From Phytoactinopolyspora halophila (GTDB taxonomy: Bacteria > Actinomycetota > Actinomycetes > Jiangellales > Jiangellaceae), in contig NZ_QMIG01000001.1 of the NCBI RefSeq assembly GCF_003287285.1, forward strand, positions 496,001 through 560,000: a DNA stretch of 64,000 nucleotides. Reading direction: 5' to 3'. Below the pieces are notes generated by a model, which was not told the DNA's origin, did not search any database, and worked only from the letters and a program-made list of their open reading frames with translations. This document shows, one piece after another, positions 1 through 8,583 of this stretch (position 1 is the stretch's first letter; the number at the start of each line of letters is the position of its first letter). A program made the translations under genes and the position numbers.

Positions 1-2
1 AG

Positions 3-557
3 CCGTATCCGCCGAACGTGCCCCGAGCCCGACAACGGCTGGCAGGGCTACCGGTAGACGTCCGGCCGGGAACTGCCACGGCACTCCCCGTGGCCGACGA
101 CGACATCGATCTCGTCCTGAACCGGCACGGGGGACTCAATGCGAGTGAGATCGTGCGCGTCCTCGCGCCGGGCGGTGTCCTTCTCACCCAGCAGGTCGGC
201 AGCCGCAACGACATCGAGTTCAACGAGGCGCTCGGAGTATCGCCTGCCATCGACCTGGAGGCCCACACCCTTCGGTCCACCGTCGCCGCGTTCGAATCGG
301 CCGGGTTCGTGGTCGACATCGCGTACGAGGAGTTTCCCGTCACCCGATACCGCGACGTCGGCGCGGTCGTGTACCAGCTACGCGCCGTCCCCTGGCAGGT
401 GCCGGGATTCGACATCGACATGTTTGACGCGCGCCTGCGTGACATCGATACCCATATCCGCAGATCCGGAGGTTTCGCCGTCACGAGCCACCGGTTCCTG
501 ATCCGGGCGCACAAGGCAACCGAGTATCAACAGGATGTGAACCGGACCATCGGATGA
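3..557 (+). CDS. Class I SAM-dependent methyltransferase, C-terminal part (5' end cut by window)
   Basis: The reading frame is open from the first complete codon of the window, so the N-terminus lies outside it. The GTG at 18 is probably internal. The visible 184 codons carry the second half of a Rossmann methyltransferase fold: an acidic turn followed by DLVLNRHGG, which is the motif IV region, and then VLAPGGVLLTQQVG, the post-I/motif VI strand-loop found in small-molecule methyltransferases. A helical C-terminal part follows. The S-adenosylmethionine-binding GxGxG loop is missing because of the truncation, so the substrate cannot be inferred. The stop is 72 bp before the likely start of the kinase-like gene on the same strand. 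Confidence 0.7.
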   Translation, partial: PYPPNVPRARQRLAGLPVDVRPGTATALPVADDDIDLVLNRHGGLNASEIVRVLAPGGVLLTQQVGSRNDIEFNEALGVSPAIDLEAHTLRSTVAAFESAGFVVDIAYEEFPVTRYRDVGAVVYQLRAVPWQVPGFDIDMFDARLRDIDTHIRRSGGFAVTSHRFLIRAHKATEYQQDVNRTIG

Positions 558-629
558 CACTCGGAGCGCGCGCAGCCGATCGGGAAAATCGATGGTTTGG
601 GTGCGGAGCACCTGCCTACGATTCCCGCC

Positions 630-1676
630 GTGTCCGATCACGAACGTGTGCGCGCGTGGGTGCACGAAGATTTCGGCATCGAGCTGGAGAACCTCGACCT
701 GGTAGGAGCGGGTGCCGACCTCGCCGCCCAGACGTGGTGTGGCAGCGCCCCCGACGGCGAGAAGTACGCGGTCAAGTGGAGCGGCGGCCGGACACCGACC
801 GGTCTGCTGCTGTCGGCTCACCTCGCCCGATACGGCGTTTCCGGTGTCGCCGCACCAGTGCCGACCCTCGCGGAAGGGCTGTGGAGCAGCCGCGCCGGCC
901 GCCGGCTGTCCGTGGTGCCGTGGGTATCCGACGTCGGGGCGCTGGACACCGAGATGACCGCAGCACACTGGGGATCGTACGGCGAGTTGCTGTCCGAGGT
1001 GCACCGTACGCCGGTGACCGATGCCGTCGCCGAGCTCCTGCCGCACGAGGACTACACCCACGACCGCTGGAGCACTGCCGTGCGCGGCCTGCACCGCCGG
1101 CTGAACACGCCCGACCACGAGGCGATGGAACCGCCAACCTCTGATGATCATCTCACGCATTCGCTAGCCGGTGCGTGGCACGATGCCGCAGACCTCATCA
1201 TGACGCTTCTCGACCACGCCGATCAGCTAGGCGAGACGCTCCGCGGCACGCCGGCACCCCGCGTCATCTGCCACGGCGACGCCCACCTGGGGAACGTTCT
1301 GATCGACCAGCACGCCGGCACGTGGCTCATCGACTGGGACGACGCCGTCATCGCGCCGGCAGAACGCGACCTCATGTTCGTCGTTGGCGGTGGAGTACTG
1401 CCGTTCGCGCCCGTAAGCGAGCACGAACGGTCGTGGTTTTTTGACGGCTACGGTGCTGCCGAGATCGACCCTGCTCGCCTGGCCTATTACCAGTGCACCC
1501 GCGCGCTCGAGGATCTCGCCGAGACCGCGGAGCAGACCATCGACGCGGAGCGATATACCGACGACGAACGCGCCGACGCCCTCGCCCTCTTCCACGGGGT
1601 GCTGGCTCCGACCGGCCTGGCGCGCTTCGCGCTCGCATCTCTGCACGAGCTCGGCCTGACAAGCACGACTATTTGA
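630..1676 (+). CDS. Aminoglycoside phosphotransferase (APH) family kinase
   Basis: This is a 348-residue protein with the APH/choline kinase fold. The catalytic loop CHGDAHLGNVL supplies the HxDxxxxN signature, and the following LIDWDDAVIAPAERDL gives the metal-binding Asp and the acidic tail typical of the family. An N-lobe lysine occurs in KYAVKWSGG. Family members phosphorylate aminoglycosides, spectinomycin, choline or other small hydroxylated compounds, and the sequence does not tell which. The GTG at 630 was chosen because the protein then begins SDHERVRAWV, where homologous folds start. A TTG at 597 is an in-frame alternative. It follows the methyltransferase with a short gap. A resistance role is possible but not shown. 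Confidence 0.8.
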   Translation: MSDHERVRAWVHEDFGIELENLDLVGAGADLAAQTWCGSAPDGEKYAVKWSGGRTPTGLLLSAHLARYGVSGVAAPVPTLAEGLWSSRAGRRLSVVPWVSDVGALDTEMTAAHWGSYGELLSEVHRTPVTDAVAELLPHEDYTHDRWSTAVRGLHRRLNTPDHEAMEPPTSDDHLTHSLAGAWHDAADLIMTLLDHADQLGETLRGTPAPRVICHGDAHLGNVLIDQHAGTWLIDWDDAVIAPAERDLMFVVGGGVLPFAPVSEHERSWFFDGYGAAEIDPARLAYYQCTRALEDLAETAEQTIDAERYTDDERADALALFHGVLAPTGLARFALASLHELGLTSTTI

Positions 1677-1777
1677 TCACCACACCTCGCCGAGCGCTGC
1701 TCGTGACGTGCACCGCACCACCAAGCTCAGCGACACGACCAGGGTTCAGCGAGGTGGGCCGTCGATGAAGATGCTCA

Positions 1778-2203
1778 TCAGAAGGCGCCCAGGTCAGACG
1801 AGAACCAGCGTTCTGGACGCATGAAGATCACGACCTGGTCCCCGTGTTCGGACTTCGATATCTCCATGAAGGGACCTGCTTTCTCCTCCGGCAGATAGCG
1901 GTGGGCAAGCTCGGCCAGCAACGCGTCGGTCATGGGCACGGTCCGGGTGACCGGACCCTCGACGGATACGTAGCGCACCGTCGGTTCGACCCGCTGGACC
2001 ATCAGCGAGAAGCGACCGGCAGCCTCGATGAGCCCGGTCTTCCTCCCTGTGCTCTGGGTGAGGATCCAAGCCTCGCCGCCGGGCGAATACTGGTACCAGA
2101 TCGGCACCGTCAGTGGACCGCGGTCCGCTCCGGCCGCCACGGAGAGCGCGGCGACGTGGGGCTGGGCGAGAAACCGTTCGCGTTCATCGATGGAAAGAGC
2201 CAT
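1778..2203 (-). CDS. Pyridoxamine 5'-phosphate oxidase (split-barrel FMN) family protein
   Basis: The 141-residue protein has the PNPOx-like split-barrel pattern. An N-terminal helix (LSIDERERFLAQPHVAALSVA) leads into strands with GPLTVPIWYQY, where family members contact FMN phosphate, then TGRKTGLIEAAGRFSLMVQ and RYVSVEGPV. These small proteins bind FMN or F420 and reduce or oxidise small substrates. Genuine PdxH is longer and carries PLP-binding residues not seen here, so a role in vitamin B6 synthesis is unlikely. The start was placed at the ATG at 2203; an upstream GTG at 2233 is possible but adds residues that look unconserved. It lies 56 bp downstream of allantoicase on the same strand, and its substrate is unknown. 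Confidence 0.75.
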   Translation of the reverse strand: MALSIDERERFLAQPHVAALSVAAGADRGPLTVPIWYQYSPGGEAWILTQSTGRKTGLIEAAGRFSLMVQRVEPTVRYVSVEGPVTRTVPMTDALLAELAHRYLPEEKAGPFMEISKSEHGDQVVIFMRPERWFSSDLGAF

Positions 2204-2259
2204 GTCCGAAACGCTAGCGTCCCGGTCCGACAACGCGGCCGCGTCGACGGATCAAGCCT

Positions 2260-3483
2260 TCATCGATGCGCCCACGGGAGGCCGGTGAGCGCCTGCCAGG
2301 CCGCCGGATCGGGCGCCAACCCCGGGAACACCCGCACCCGTTCTGCCAGATCTGGCACGTCGTAGGGCCGGCCGTCGGCGACAGCCCGCGCCCATGTCTC
2401 GTCCGCTCCACCCCATCCCGTCAAAGCGGCCACCGCGACCTGCGACGGCAAGCGGTTGTACCAGCGAAGGAAGAAGGCTGCCCGCCCGGTGGGGCTCGGT
2501 TCACCGGAAGCACGCAGCCGTGCCAAGCCCCCGTCGGGATAGATGTCCAAGCGCAGCCGCTCCACCGCGACGTCGCTCGCGAGCAGGAACCGGTGCACCG
2601 TATCCGGACGCAGCTCGGCACGTGGCAGCAGCTCGACCCGCTCCGCGCCCATCCCGGTGAGTTCCACCTCACCGGGAGCGTTGCCGATGAAGCACGAGGT
2701 GTCGATCTCCACCTGGCGCACCGTTCCCGTTGCGGCGAGATCGACGACCACCCAGTCGTGGTCCGCATCCCGGCGGCGCGAGGTCTCCCAACCCTCGCCC
2801 ATCACCCGTGCCGGACCCGCCGCGAGAAGGTTGTCCGGTGTGGAGTAGAACCGGTTGCTGCAGTCGGCGATGCGAGCACCGTGCTCCAGCGCCGCCAGGT
2901 CGAAGACCCGGCCGGCCACCCAGCGTGGATCGCCGACCGGCTCGCCGTGCACCCGCAGCCGCGCGATGCCGCCGTCGGGGTACTGCCGCAACCGCAGGTG
3001 CGTGACCAGGTGCTCGTGCTGGACGCCGAACTCGTTCTCGGTGTTTCCTTCCAGAGCGGTGCGCGGGACGATCTCGGTCCACTCCACGGCCCCGGGCTGG
3101 CGCGCCCGGCGCTCCACCGCGTCCAGTTCCGCTGCGCCCAGCTCCTCCGCGCCGGGAGGGGTTCCGAGCATGTCCACGCACGCCGCCTCTACCGAGCATT
3201 CCTGCGGGTAGTTGCCGGTGAACCACGACGTGTCGACGACCACACCACGCACCAGGCCGGGCAGCCCGAGCCGCACCAGCGCCCAATCGTGGCCGGGTTC
3301 ACGACGGCGGCGCGTTTCCCAGCCGTCGACGATCTGGCCCCGGTGCCCGAACGTGTAGGGCTGAAACCGTGGGGGATCCGGCGTGAGGAGGTTCTCCTTC
3401 TCGCCGAACGTCTCGTCGTTGGCCGCGAGCACGCTCCCGCCGCGATGTCGCACGGCAAGGTCGGGCAACTCCCGCCAGCTCAT
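2260..3483 (-). CDS. alc: Allantoicase (allantoate amidinohydrolase, EC 3.5.3.4)
   Basis: Allantoicase hydrolyses allantoate to ureidoglycolate and urea in purine degradation. The 407-residue length fits the family, and the protein shows its internal duplication of two jelly-roll domains. The first repeat carries GRGVVVDTSWFTGNYPQE-like sequence preceded by DGWETRRRREPGHDWALVRLG. The second carries EGWETSRRRDADHDWVVVDL followed by DTSCFIGNAPGEV. Each half ends with a YPDGGIARLR or YPDGGLARLR strand. The ATG at 3483 overlaps the stop of the upstream aldolase-like gene by 4 bp (ATGA), indicating translational coupling. It is the last gene of the purine-catabolic operon that starts with the xanthine dehydrogenase subunits. 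Confidence 0.93.
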   Translation of the reverse strand: MSWRELPDLAVRHRGGSVLAANDETFGEKENLLTPDPPRFQPYTFGHRGQIVDGWETRRRREPGHDWALVRLGLPGLVRGVVVDTSWFTGNYPQECSVEAACVDMLGTPPGAEELGAAELDAVERRARQPGAVEWTEIVPRTALEGNTENEFGVQHEHLVTHLRLRQYPDGGIARLRVHGEPVGDPRWVAGRVFDLAALEHGARIADCSNRFYSTPDNLLAAGPARVMGEGWETSRRRDADHDWVVVDLAATGTVRQVEIDTSCFIGNAPGEVELTGMGAERVELLPRAELRPDTVHRFLLASDVAVERLRLDIYPDGGLARLRASGEPSPTGRAAFFLRWYNRLPSQVAVAALTGWGGADETWARAVADGRPYDVPDLAERVRVFPGLAPDPAAWQALTGLPWAHR

Positions 3484-4853
3484 CGCAGCATTCCCGTTCC
3501 CGTCGCGATGTCCAGCAAGTCGCCGCGTGGCACGCCCACGTCGTCTTCGGTCAGCGCGCCGCAGTCGACGCCCCGTAGGAGGTAACCCGCCAGTGCCCGG
3601 GCTGTGGCTGGTTCGTCTATCACCGCAGGTTCTGCGGGCTCCGCGGGCACCGCATCCGCGCCGCTCCCGGAGCTCCCGCCGCATCCGGCGCTCCCGCCGC
3701 TTCCGCGGCCGTCGCCATCGCGGCCGTCGCCATCGCCTCCACCGCGTCTACCTTCTCTGCCCTGCCGATACGCGCGCAGGCGCGCGACCGCCGACGGCGC
3801 GGTGGCCCGGAAGAACGCGTACGTCGCCAGGAACCGCGTCGGCAGCTGCGCCGGGTGCAGGTCCCACCCCTGATAGAAACCCCGTTGGAGGGCGCGCCGC
3901 ACCAGACGCGCGTGTAGCTCCCACGCCGAGCACACCGTCGCCCCGTCCCCCACCGGGAGCACGTTGGTGGAGCCATCCGAGATCCGCACACCGGTTCCCG
4001 CGACCGCCAGCTGCATGACGGCCTTCGCGTGATCGGCCGCCGGGTGCTCCAGGCTCTGGTGTTCGGCCGCGATGCCGCAGGCGGCGCTGTAGTCGTAGGT
4101 GCCATAGTGCAGGCCGGTCAGCCTCCTCGATGCGGCGTGCACCATCCGCGCTACCGTCGCCGTGCCGTCCGCACCGAGGATCGCCTGTGGCATCTCCACC
4201 TGGACCTCGAAGCGCAGCCTTCCGGCGGGCAGGCCGTGCGCGGTTTCCAGCCGGCCGCACAGGTGGTCCATCGCCTCGACCTGCGCCACCGAGGTCACCT
4301 TCGGCAGCGTGACCACGAGTCCCTCGGGCACCGCACCGGTCTCCACGACAGCGCCCAGGAAAAGGTCGAGCGTGCGGACGCCCCGGCGCCGCGTCGCCGG
4401 CTCCAGGGACGCGAACCGGATCCCGGCGAACGGCGGGCAGATTCCGGACGTCACGGCACGGGCCAGCTCCTGGCCGGCATGTCGTGCCAGGGCGTCCTCG
4501 TCGGCATCGGGCAGCGGCGCGAGCCCGTCCTCGAAGTCCACCCGCAGATCCTCGATCGGCTCGGTGGCCAGCTTGCGCCCCATCAGCGGCAAGACCTCGG
4601 CGACGGCTTCGTCGCTCATCCCGGTCGCGTGCGCCAGCGACGCCGCGTCCGGCGCGTAGGTGGCCAGCGTTTCGGCCGCCCGCGTGCCCCACGAGCGGGG
4701 TAGCTCCGCTTCGTAGCGGTCGGCCGGTACGTATACGGTGTGCACCGGTTGCCGCATCGCCGTCGCAGCCTCGGTGGGCGTGCCGGAACCGCCGGACGTG
4801 CCCAGCATGCTGTCCAGCTCGCCCTGCACGTCGGCGTCCAGCCGGGCCGTCAT
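3480..4853 (-). CDS. DUF6986-like protein with HpcH/CitE-type aldolase fold
   Basis: The 457-residue protein resembles the CitE/malate-synthase-like TIM-barrel superfamily. Visible active-site-like elements are RVDFEDGLAPL (about residues 113-123), LVVTLPKV, the strand FEVQVEMPQAIL with the acidic metal-ligand position, and a LHYGTYDYSAACGI strand. Superfamily members cleave or condense acyl-CoA or keto acids through Mg2+, with glyoxylate or acetyl-CoA as common partners. No reaction is established for this subgroup. It is coupled by ATGA overlaps to the xanthine dehydrogenase large subunit upstream and to allantoicase downstream, so a role in ureidoglycolate or glyoxylate metabolism is a reasonable inference. 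A Gly/Asp/Arg-rich insert (about 3630-3770) interrupts the C-terminal part. Confidence 0.75.
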   Translation of the reverse strand: MTARLDADVQGELDSMLGTSGGSGTPTEAATAMRQPVHTVYVPADRYEAELPRSWGTRAAETLATYAPDAASLAHATGMSDEAVAEVLPLMGRKLATEPIEDLRVDFEDGLAPLPDADEDALARHAGQELARAVTSGICPPFAGIRFASLEPATRRRGVRTLDLFLGAVVETGAVPEGLVVTLPKVTSVAQVEAMDHLCGRLETAHGLPAGRLRFEVQVEMPQAILGADGTATVARMVHAASRRLTGLHYGTYDYSAACGIAAEHQSLEHPAADHAKAVMQLAVAGTGVRISDGSTNVLPVGDGATVCSAWELHARLVRRALQRGFYQGWDLHPAQLPTRFLATYAFFRATAPSAVARLRAYRQGREGRRGGGDGDGRDGDGRGSGGSAGCGGSSGSGADAVPAEPAEPAVIDEPATARALAGYLLRGVDCGALTEDDVGVPRGDLLDIATGTGMLR

Positions 4854-7117
4854 GTGCGTTCTCCCTCCGACACTCCCGACAGATCGAGGATGTGCTCGGG
4901 CCGGATCGGGATCCGGGTGAGCGCGGCGCCGGTGGCCGCGCGTACGGCGGCGACGATGGCCGGCGTCGACGAGATGGCGGGTGGTTCGCCGACACCGCGC
5001 AGCCCGTAGGGAGCTTCCGGATCGGCGAGCTCCAGGATGTCCACTCGCGTGGGCGGCATGTCGAGGATGGTGGGGATCAGGTAGTCGGTGAACGACGGAT
5101 TGCCAATCCGCCCACCGCTCACTTGCACCTCTTCCATCAACGCCAGGCCGAGTCCCTGCGCGCTGCCACCGTTGATCTGGCCAACGACGGCGTCCGGGTT
5201 CATCGCCTTGCCCACGTCTTGTGCCGTGGCGAGCTCCACCACCTTCACCAATCCCAGTTCGGTGTCGACGTCGACGACGGCACGGTGGGCGGCGAACGCG
5301 TATTGCACGTGGGCGTTGCCCTGGCCGTGCTCGTTCAGCGGCGACGTCGGGCGGTGCCGCCACTCGACGGTCTCCTCGACCACCTCCCCGTCCGGCAGCG
5401 ACGCCGGATCCGGGACGCGCTCGCGGATCGCCTCACAGGCGGCCCTCACCGCGCCACCCGTGACGTAGGACTGCCGCGACGCCGACGTCGATCCCGCGCT
5501 GCCGACCTCGGTGTCGGCCGGCAAGATCGTGACCTCGTCGATGCCCAGCTCGGTGCGCGCGATCTGGACGAGCAACGTGACCAAGCCCTGGCCCACCTCG
5601 GCGGCTGCCGTGTGCACGCTGGCTACGGGCCGGCCGTCCACCGTTTCCAGCCGCACACGGGCGGTCGAGTAGTCGTCGAAGCCCTCCGAGAAGCAGACGT
5701 TCTTGATTCCGACCCCGTAGCCGACACCACGCACGACGCCCTCGCCGTGCGTCGTGTTCGACACACCCCCGGGTAGCTCGCGCAGGTCGTACCCGTCGTC
5801 GCCGCGTTCCCTCGGTGGCAAGGGCACGGAGCTGACCCGCTTCAGCAGTTCCGCCACGGGGGCCGGCGAGTCCACTGCCTGCCCGGTCGGCATCGTCGAG
5901 CCCTCGCTCATCGCGTTGCGGATGCGGAACTCCACGGGGTCGAGACCGAGTTCGGCGGCCATGCGGTCCATCTGCGACTCGTACCCGAACGCGGCCTGTA
6001 CCGCGCCGAAGCCGCGCATCGCCCCGCACGGCGGGTTGTTCGTGTACACGCCCCAGCAGTCGACGCTCACGTGCGGGACGTCGTAGGGGCCGACGCCGAG
6101 GGTGGCGGCGTTGGCGACGACTGCCGGGGTGCTCGACATGTACGCGCCGCCGTCGAGGACGATCTCGGCCTTGACGTAGCGCAGGAGCCCGTCGCGGCTG
6201 GCACCGTGCTCGTATCTCAGCACGGCCGGGTGCCGGTGCACGTGGCCGAAGAACGACTCCTCGCGCGAGTACACCATCTTGACCGGCCGGCCGGTGTGCA
6301 GGGCCAGCATGCACGCGTGGATCTGCATGGACAGGTCCTCGCGGGCACCGAACGCGCCACCGACGCCTCCCAGGGTCAGCCGCACCCGCTCCGGCGGCAT
6401 CCCCAGGCACGCCGCCACCTGGTCGCGATCGACGTGCAGCCACTGGGTGGCGACGAACAGGTCCACGCCGCCGTCCTCGGCCGGCACGGCGAGCCCCGAC
6501 TCCGGACCAAGGAACGCCTGGTCCTGCATGCCCACCTCGTACTCGCCGGTGACCGTCACTTCGGCCGCAACGTCCAGCCCGGTCTCGAAATCTCCCTTGC
6601 GCACGGCGAGGTGGCGAACCACGTTGCCGGTGGGGTGCACGCGAGGCGCCGACGCCGGATCGATCGCGCGACGCGGGTCGGTGAGCGGTTCGAGAACGTC
6701 GTACTCGGCGACGATCCGGGACGCGGCCCGCCGTGCGGTTTCGGGATGATCCGCAGCGACGATGGCGACGGGTTCCCCGTGGTACCGGGCGATGCCGTCG
6801 CACAGGACCGGCTGATCGGCACGCTCCAGACCGTAGACCGTGCGGCCGGGAACGTCGTCGTGCGTCAGCACCGCGTAGACGCCCGGCATCGCTACCGCCG
6901 GGCCGATGTCGAGCCCGGTCAGCCGGGCGTGCGGATGCGGGCTGCGCAGCGTCGCCCCCCAGAGCATGTCGTCGGCCCACAGGTCACTCGAGTACGCGAA
7001 CTCGCCGGTGACCTTGAGCGCTCCGTCGGGGCGGCGCGCGCTTTCGCCCACACCACCGGTGACCCGGGTAGAGGTACCGGCCGCGGGAGGGGCGGGAGAG
7101 GTCGATGGTGCGGGCAT
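4850..7117 (-). CDS. Xanthine dehydrogenase, molybdopterin-binding subunit
   Basis: The 755-residue protein is the large catalytic subunit of a three-subunit molybdenum hydroxylase, oxidising hypoxanthine and xanthine towards urate. The N-terminal ald_xan_dh domain shows RRPDGALKVTGEFAYSSDL and the substrate-channel segment RYHGEPVAIVAADHPETA. The molybdopterin domain has LTLGGVGGAFGAREDLSMQ, CGAMRGFGAVQAAF, a VGQGLVTLLVQIA strand, and near the C-terminus a PYGLRGVGEPP motif, which carries the catalytic Glu of the family. Its start lies 3 bp after the stop of the [2Fe-2S] subunit, and its stop overlaps the next gene by 4 bp. The genomic context (allantoicase, PucR) favours xanthine over CO or aldehyde as substrate; this is inference. 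Confidence 0.93.
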   Translation of the reverse strand: MPAPSTSPAPPAAGTSTRVTGGVGESARRPDGALKVTGEFAYSSDLWADDMLWGATLRSPHPHARLTGLDIGPAVAMPGVYAVLTHDDVPGRTVYGLERADQPVLCDGIARYHGEPVAIVAADHPETARRAASRIVAEYDVLEPLTDPRRAIDPASAPRVHPTGNVVRHLAVRKGDFETGLDVAAEVTVTGEYEVGMQDQAFLGPESGLAVPAEDGGVDLFVATQWLHVDRDQVAACLGMPPERVRLTLGGVGGAFGAREDLSMQIHACMLALHTGRPVKMVYSREESFFGHVHRHPAVLRYEHGASRDGLLRYVKAEIVLDGGAYMSSTPAVVANAATLGVGPYDVPHVSVDCWGVYTNNPPCGAMRGFGAVQAAFGYESQMDRMAAELGLDPVEFRIRNAMSEGSTMPTGQAVDSPAPVAELLKRVSSVPLPPRERGDDGYDLRELPGGVSNTTHGEGVVRGVGYGVGIKNVCFSEGFDDYSTARVRLETVDGRPVASVHTAAAEVGQGLVTLLVQIARTELGIDEVTILPADTEVGSAGSTSASRQSYVTGGAVRAACEAIRERVPDPASLPDGEVVEETVEWRHRPTSPLNEHGQGNAHVQYAFAAHRAVVDVDTELGLVKVVELATAQDVGKAMNPDAVVGQINGGSAQGLGLALMEEVQVSGGRIGNPSFTDYLIPTILDMPPTRVDILELADPEAPYGLRGVGEPPAISSTPAIVAAVRAATGAALTRIPIRPEHILDLSGVSEGERT

Positions 7118-7120
7118 GGC

Positions 7121-7588
7121 TCAACCCACCGTCCGTTCCGCGGCCCGGCGTACCGCGTCGAGGATCTGCTCGTACCCCGTGCACCGGCAGAGATTGCCGG
7201 CCAGCGCCTCGCGGATCTCGGCGTCGTCCGGTCGCGGCACGCGTTCGAGCAGGTCGTGTGCCGCGACGATCAGTCCGGGCGTACAGAACCCGCACTGCAC
7301 CGCTCCGGCCTCCACGAATGCCTCGCGCAGCGCGTGTGCCCCGTCGTCGGCGGCGAGCCCCTCGACGGTGCGCACGTCGCGCCCCGCGGCCTGCCCGGCC
7401 GCCACCAGGCACGCGCACACCGACACGCCATCCAGGTACACCGTGCACGATCCACATTCGCCCTGTTCACAGGCGTTCTTCGAACCGGGCAGTCCCATCC
7501 GCTCGCGCAGCACGTACAGCAGGCTCTCGCCCTCCCACACGTCGTCGACCTGCCGCTGCGTCCCGTTCACCGTCACGCTGACCCGCAT
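7121..7588 (-). CDS. Xanthine dehydrogenase, [2Fe-2S] subunit
   Basis: The 155-residue protein is the iron-sulfur electron-transfer subunit of the molybdenum hydroxylase. The N-terminal plant-type ferredoxin domain contains CEQGECGSCTVYLDG and a later CACL, giving the first [2Fe-2S] cluster. The helical C-terminal domain contains CGFCTPG and CRCTGYEQI, giving the second. Electrons pass from the Mo cofactor through these clusters to the FAD subunit encoded just upstream. It sits between the FAD and Mo subunits with gaps of 7 and 3 bp, a typical order for such operons. Confidence 0.95.
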   Translation of the reverse strand: MRVSVTVNGTQRQVDDVWEGESLLYVLRERMGLPGSKNACEQGECGSCTVYLDGVSVCACLVAAGQAAGRDVRTVEGLAADDGAHALREAFVEAGAVQCGFCTPGLIVAAHDLLERVPRPDDAEIREALAGNLCRCTGYEQILDAVRRAAERTVG

Positions 7589-7595
7589 CCCTGCC

Positions 7596-8450
7596 TCACC
7601 CCTTCCGATAGGCAGCCCACGCCCACCCGAGGGTGCGGCGAGCCATCACCGCCAGCGCATGGACGCGGTAGCGGGCGGTACCGCGCCCGTCGTCGATCGG
7701 TTCCGCCGCGTGCGCGACCAGCTCGCCGAACCGGCGGGCGACGCCGTCGGGCAGCGGGCCGCGCCCCTGCCAGTCGAGCTCCTCCGACACGAACCGTTCG
7801 GCGTCCAGGGCGCGGCGTGGAGTCGCGGCCGCGGAACCGATGCCGGTACCCACGCGACGTGCATGCGGGTGCAGGGCGAGCCCGAACGAGCAGACCGCGA
7901 TCACCATCGCGTTGCGCGTGCCGATCTTCGCGAACTCCTGCGGTCCGGACGCCGGGCGCACCAGAATCGCCTTGATCAGTTCGTCTGGTTCGAGGACATG
8001 GCGTTTCGGACCGGCGAAGAATTCCGCCACCGGGACGTGCCGCACACCGCGGACCGACTCCACTTCGACCTCCGCCCCCGCCGCCAGCAACGCCGGGTGC
8101 GCGTCCCCTGCCGGGGAAGCCGAGCCGAGGTTGCCGGCAATGGTGCCGCGGTTGCGTATCTGGGGCGATCCCACCGTCCGGGACGCCGTGGCCAGCCCGG
8201 GAAGGGCGAAGCCCAGCTCGTCGACGACCCTGCTGTAGGTGACGCCGGCGCCCAGCCGGAGCACGTCGCCATCCAGCGCCCAGTGCGCGAGATCGTCGAC
8301 GCCGGTCAAGTCCAGCAACGACGCCGGGCGCGTGCGGTCGAAGTTGAGCTCGACCATCACGTCGGTGCCCCCTGCGAGGGCAAGCGCCTCGGGGTGCGCG
8401 GCCTTCACCGCCACCGCCTCGTTCCAGGTGCGTGGTCGCAGGAACTCCAT
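7596..8450 (-). CDS. Xanthine dehydrogenase, FAD-binding subunit
   Basis: The 284-residue protein belongs to the CO dehydrogenase/xanthine dehydrogenase medium-subunit family. The FAD pyrophosphate loop ALAGGTDVMVELN appears near the N-terminus, and the second FAD motif, SPQIRNRGTIAGNLGSASPAGD, lies about a third of the way in. The CODH-type C-terminal domain follows. It passes electrons from the iron-sulfur subunit to NAD+ or another acceptor. The ATG at 8450 was chosen because it begins MEFLRPRTWNEAVA, the usual start of the family; frames further upstream run into the promoter region shared with pucR. It is the first gene of the leftward purine operon. Confidence 0.93.
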   Translation of the reverse strand: MEFLRPRTWNEAVAVKAAHPEALALAGGTDVMVELNFDRTRPASLLDLTGVDDLAHWALDGDVLRLGAGVTYSRVVDELGFALPGLATASRTVGSPQIRNRGTIAGNLGSASPAGDAHPALLAAGAEVEVESVRGVRHVPVAEFFAGPKRHVLEPDELIKAILVRPASGPQEFAKIGTRNAMVIAVCSFGLALHPHARRVGTGIGSAAATPRRALDAERFVSEELDWQGRGPLPDGVARRFGELVAHAAEPIDDGRGTARYRVHALAVMARRTLGWAWAAYRKG

Positions 8451-8583
8451 CGCGCCCCCTCGTCGTATCCAAGCAGTACATCGCGGAACGGGCGGGCAGG
8501 CCAACGGCATCGGACACAAAACTGGGAGGGTGTGGAGGCGGACGGGTTGTAGGATCCTCTAAACGGGTGAAGGGACCTCACCG
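8451..8583. promoter_or_regulatory. Divergent promoter region between xdh operon and pucR
   Basis: This 133-bp gap separates the leftward xanthine dehydrogenase operon from the rightward pucR, so it must hold both promoters. It contains a short near-palindrome TAGGATCCTCTA at 8550-8561 upstream of pucR, plausibly a regulator site. A purine-rich GAAGGGA lies a few bases before the pucR start. No confident -35/-10 pair is visible. PucR regulators commonly act from such divergent positions, but the binding site itself is inference. Confidence 0.4.

Noticed and set aside
1683-1756. Inverted repeat CACCTCGC/GCGAGGTG between convergent genes as a terminator
   Set aside because: The 8-bp arms are separated by 58 nt, too weak and distant for a convincing hairpin.
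2266-3585. A 439-codon plus-strand frame opposite allantoicase
   Set aside because: It is a shadow of a gene with clear internal domain duplication; no motif is present.
6071-7975. A 634-codon plus-strand frame opposite the xanthine dehydrogenase genes
   Set aside because: Composition is typical of a GC-rich shadow, and the opposite strand has clear molybdenum hydroxylase motifs.
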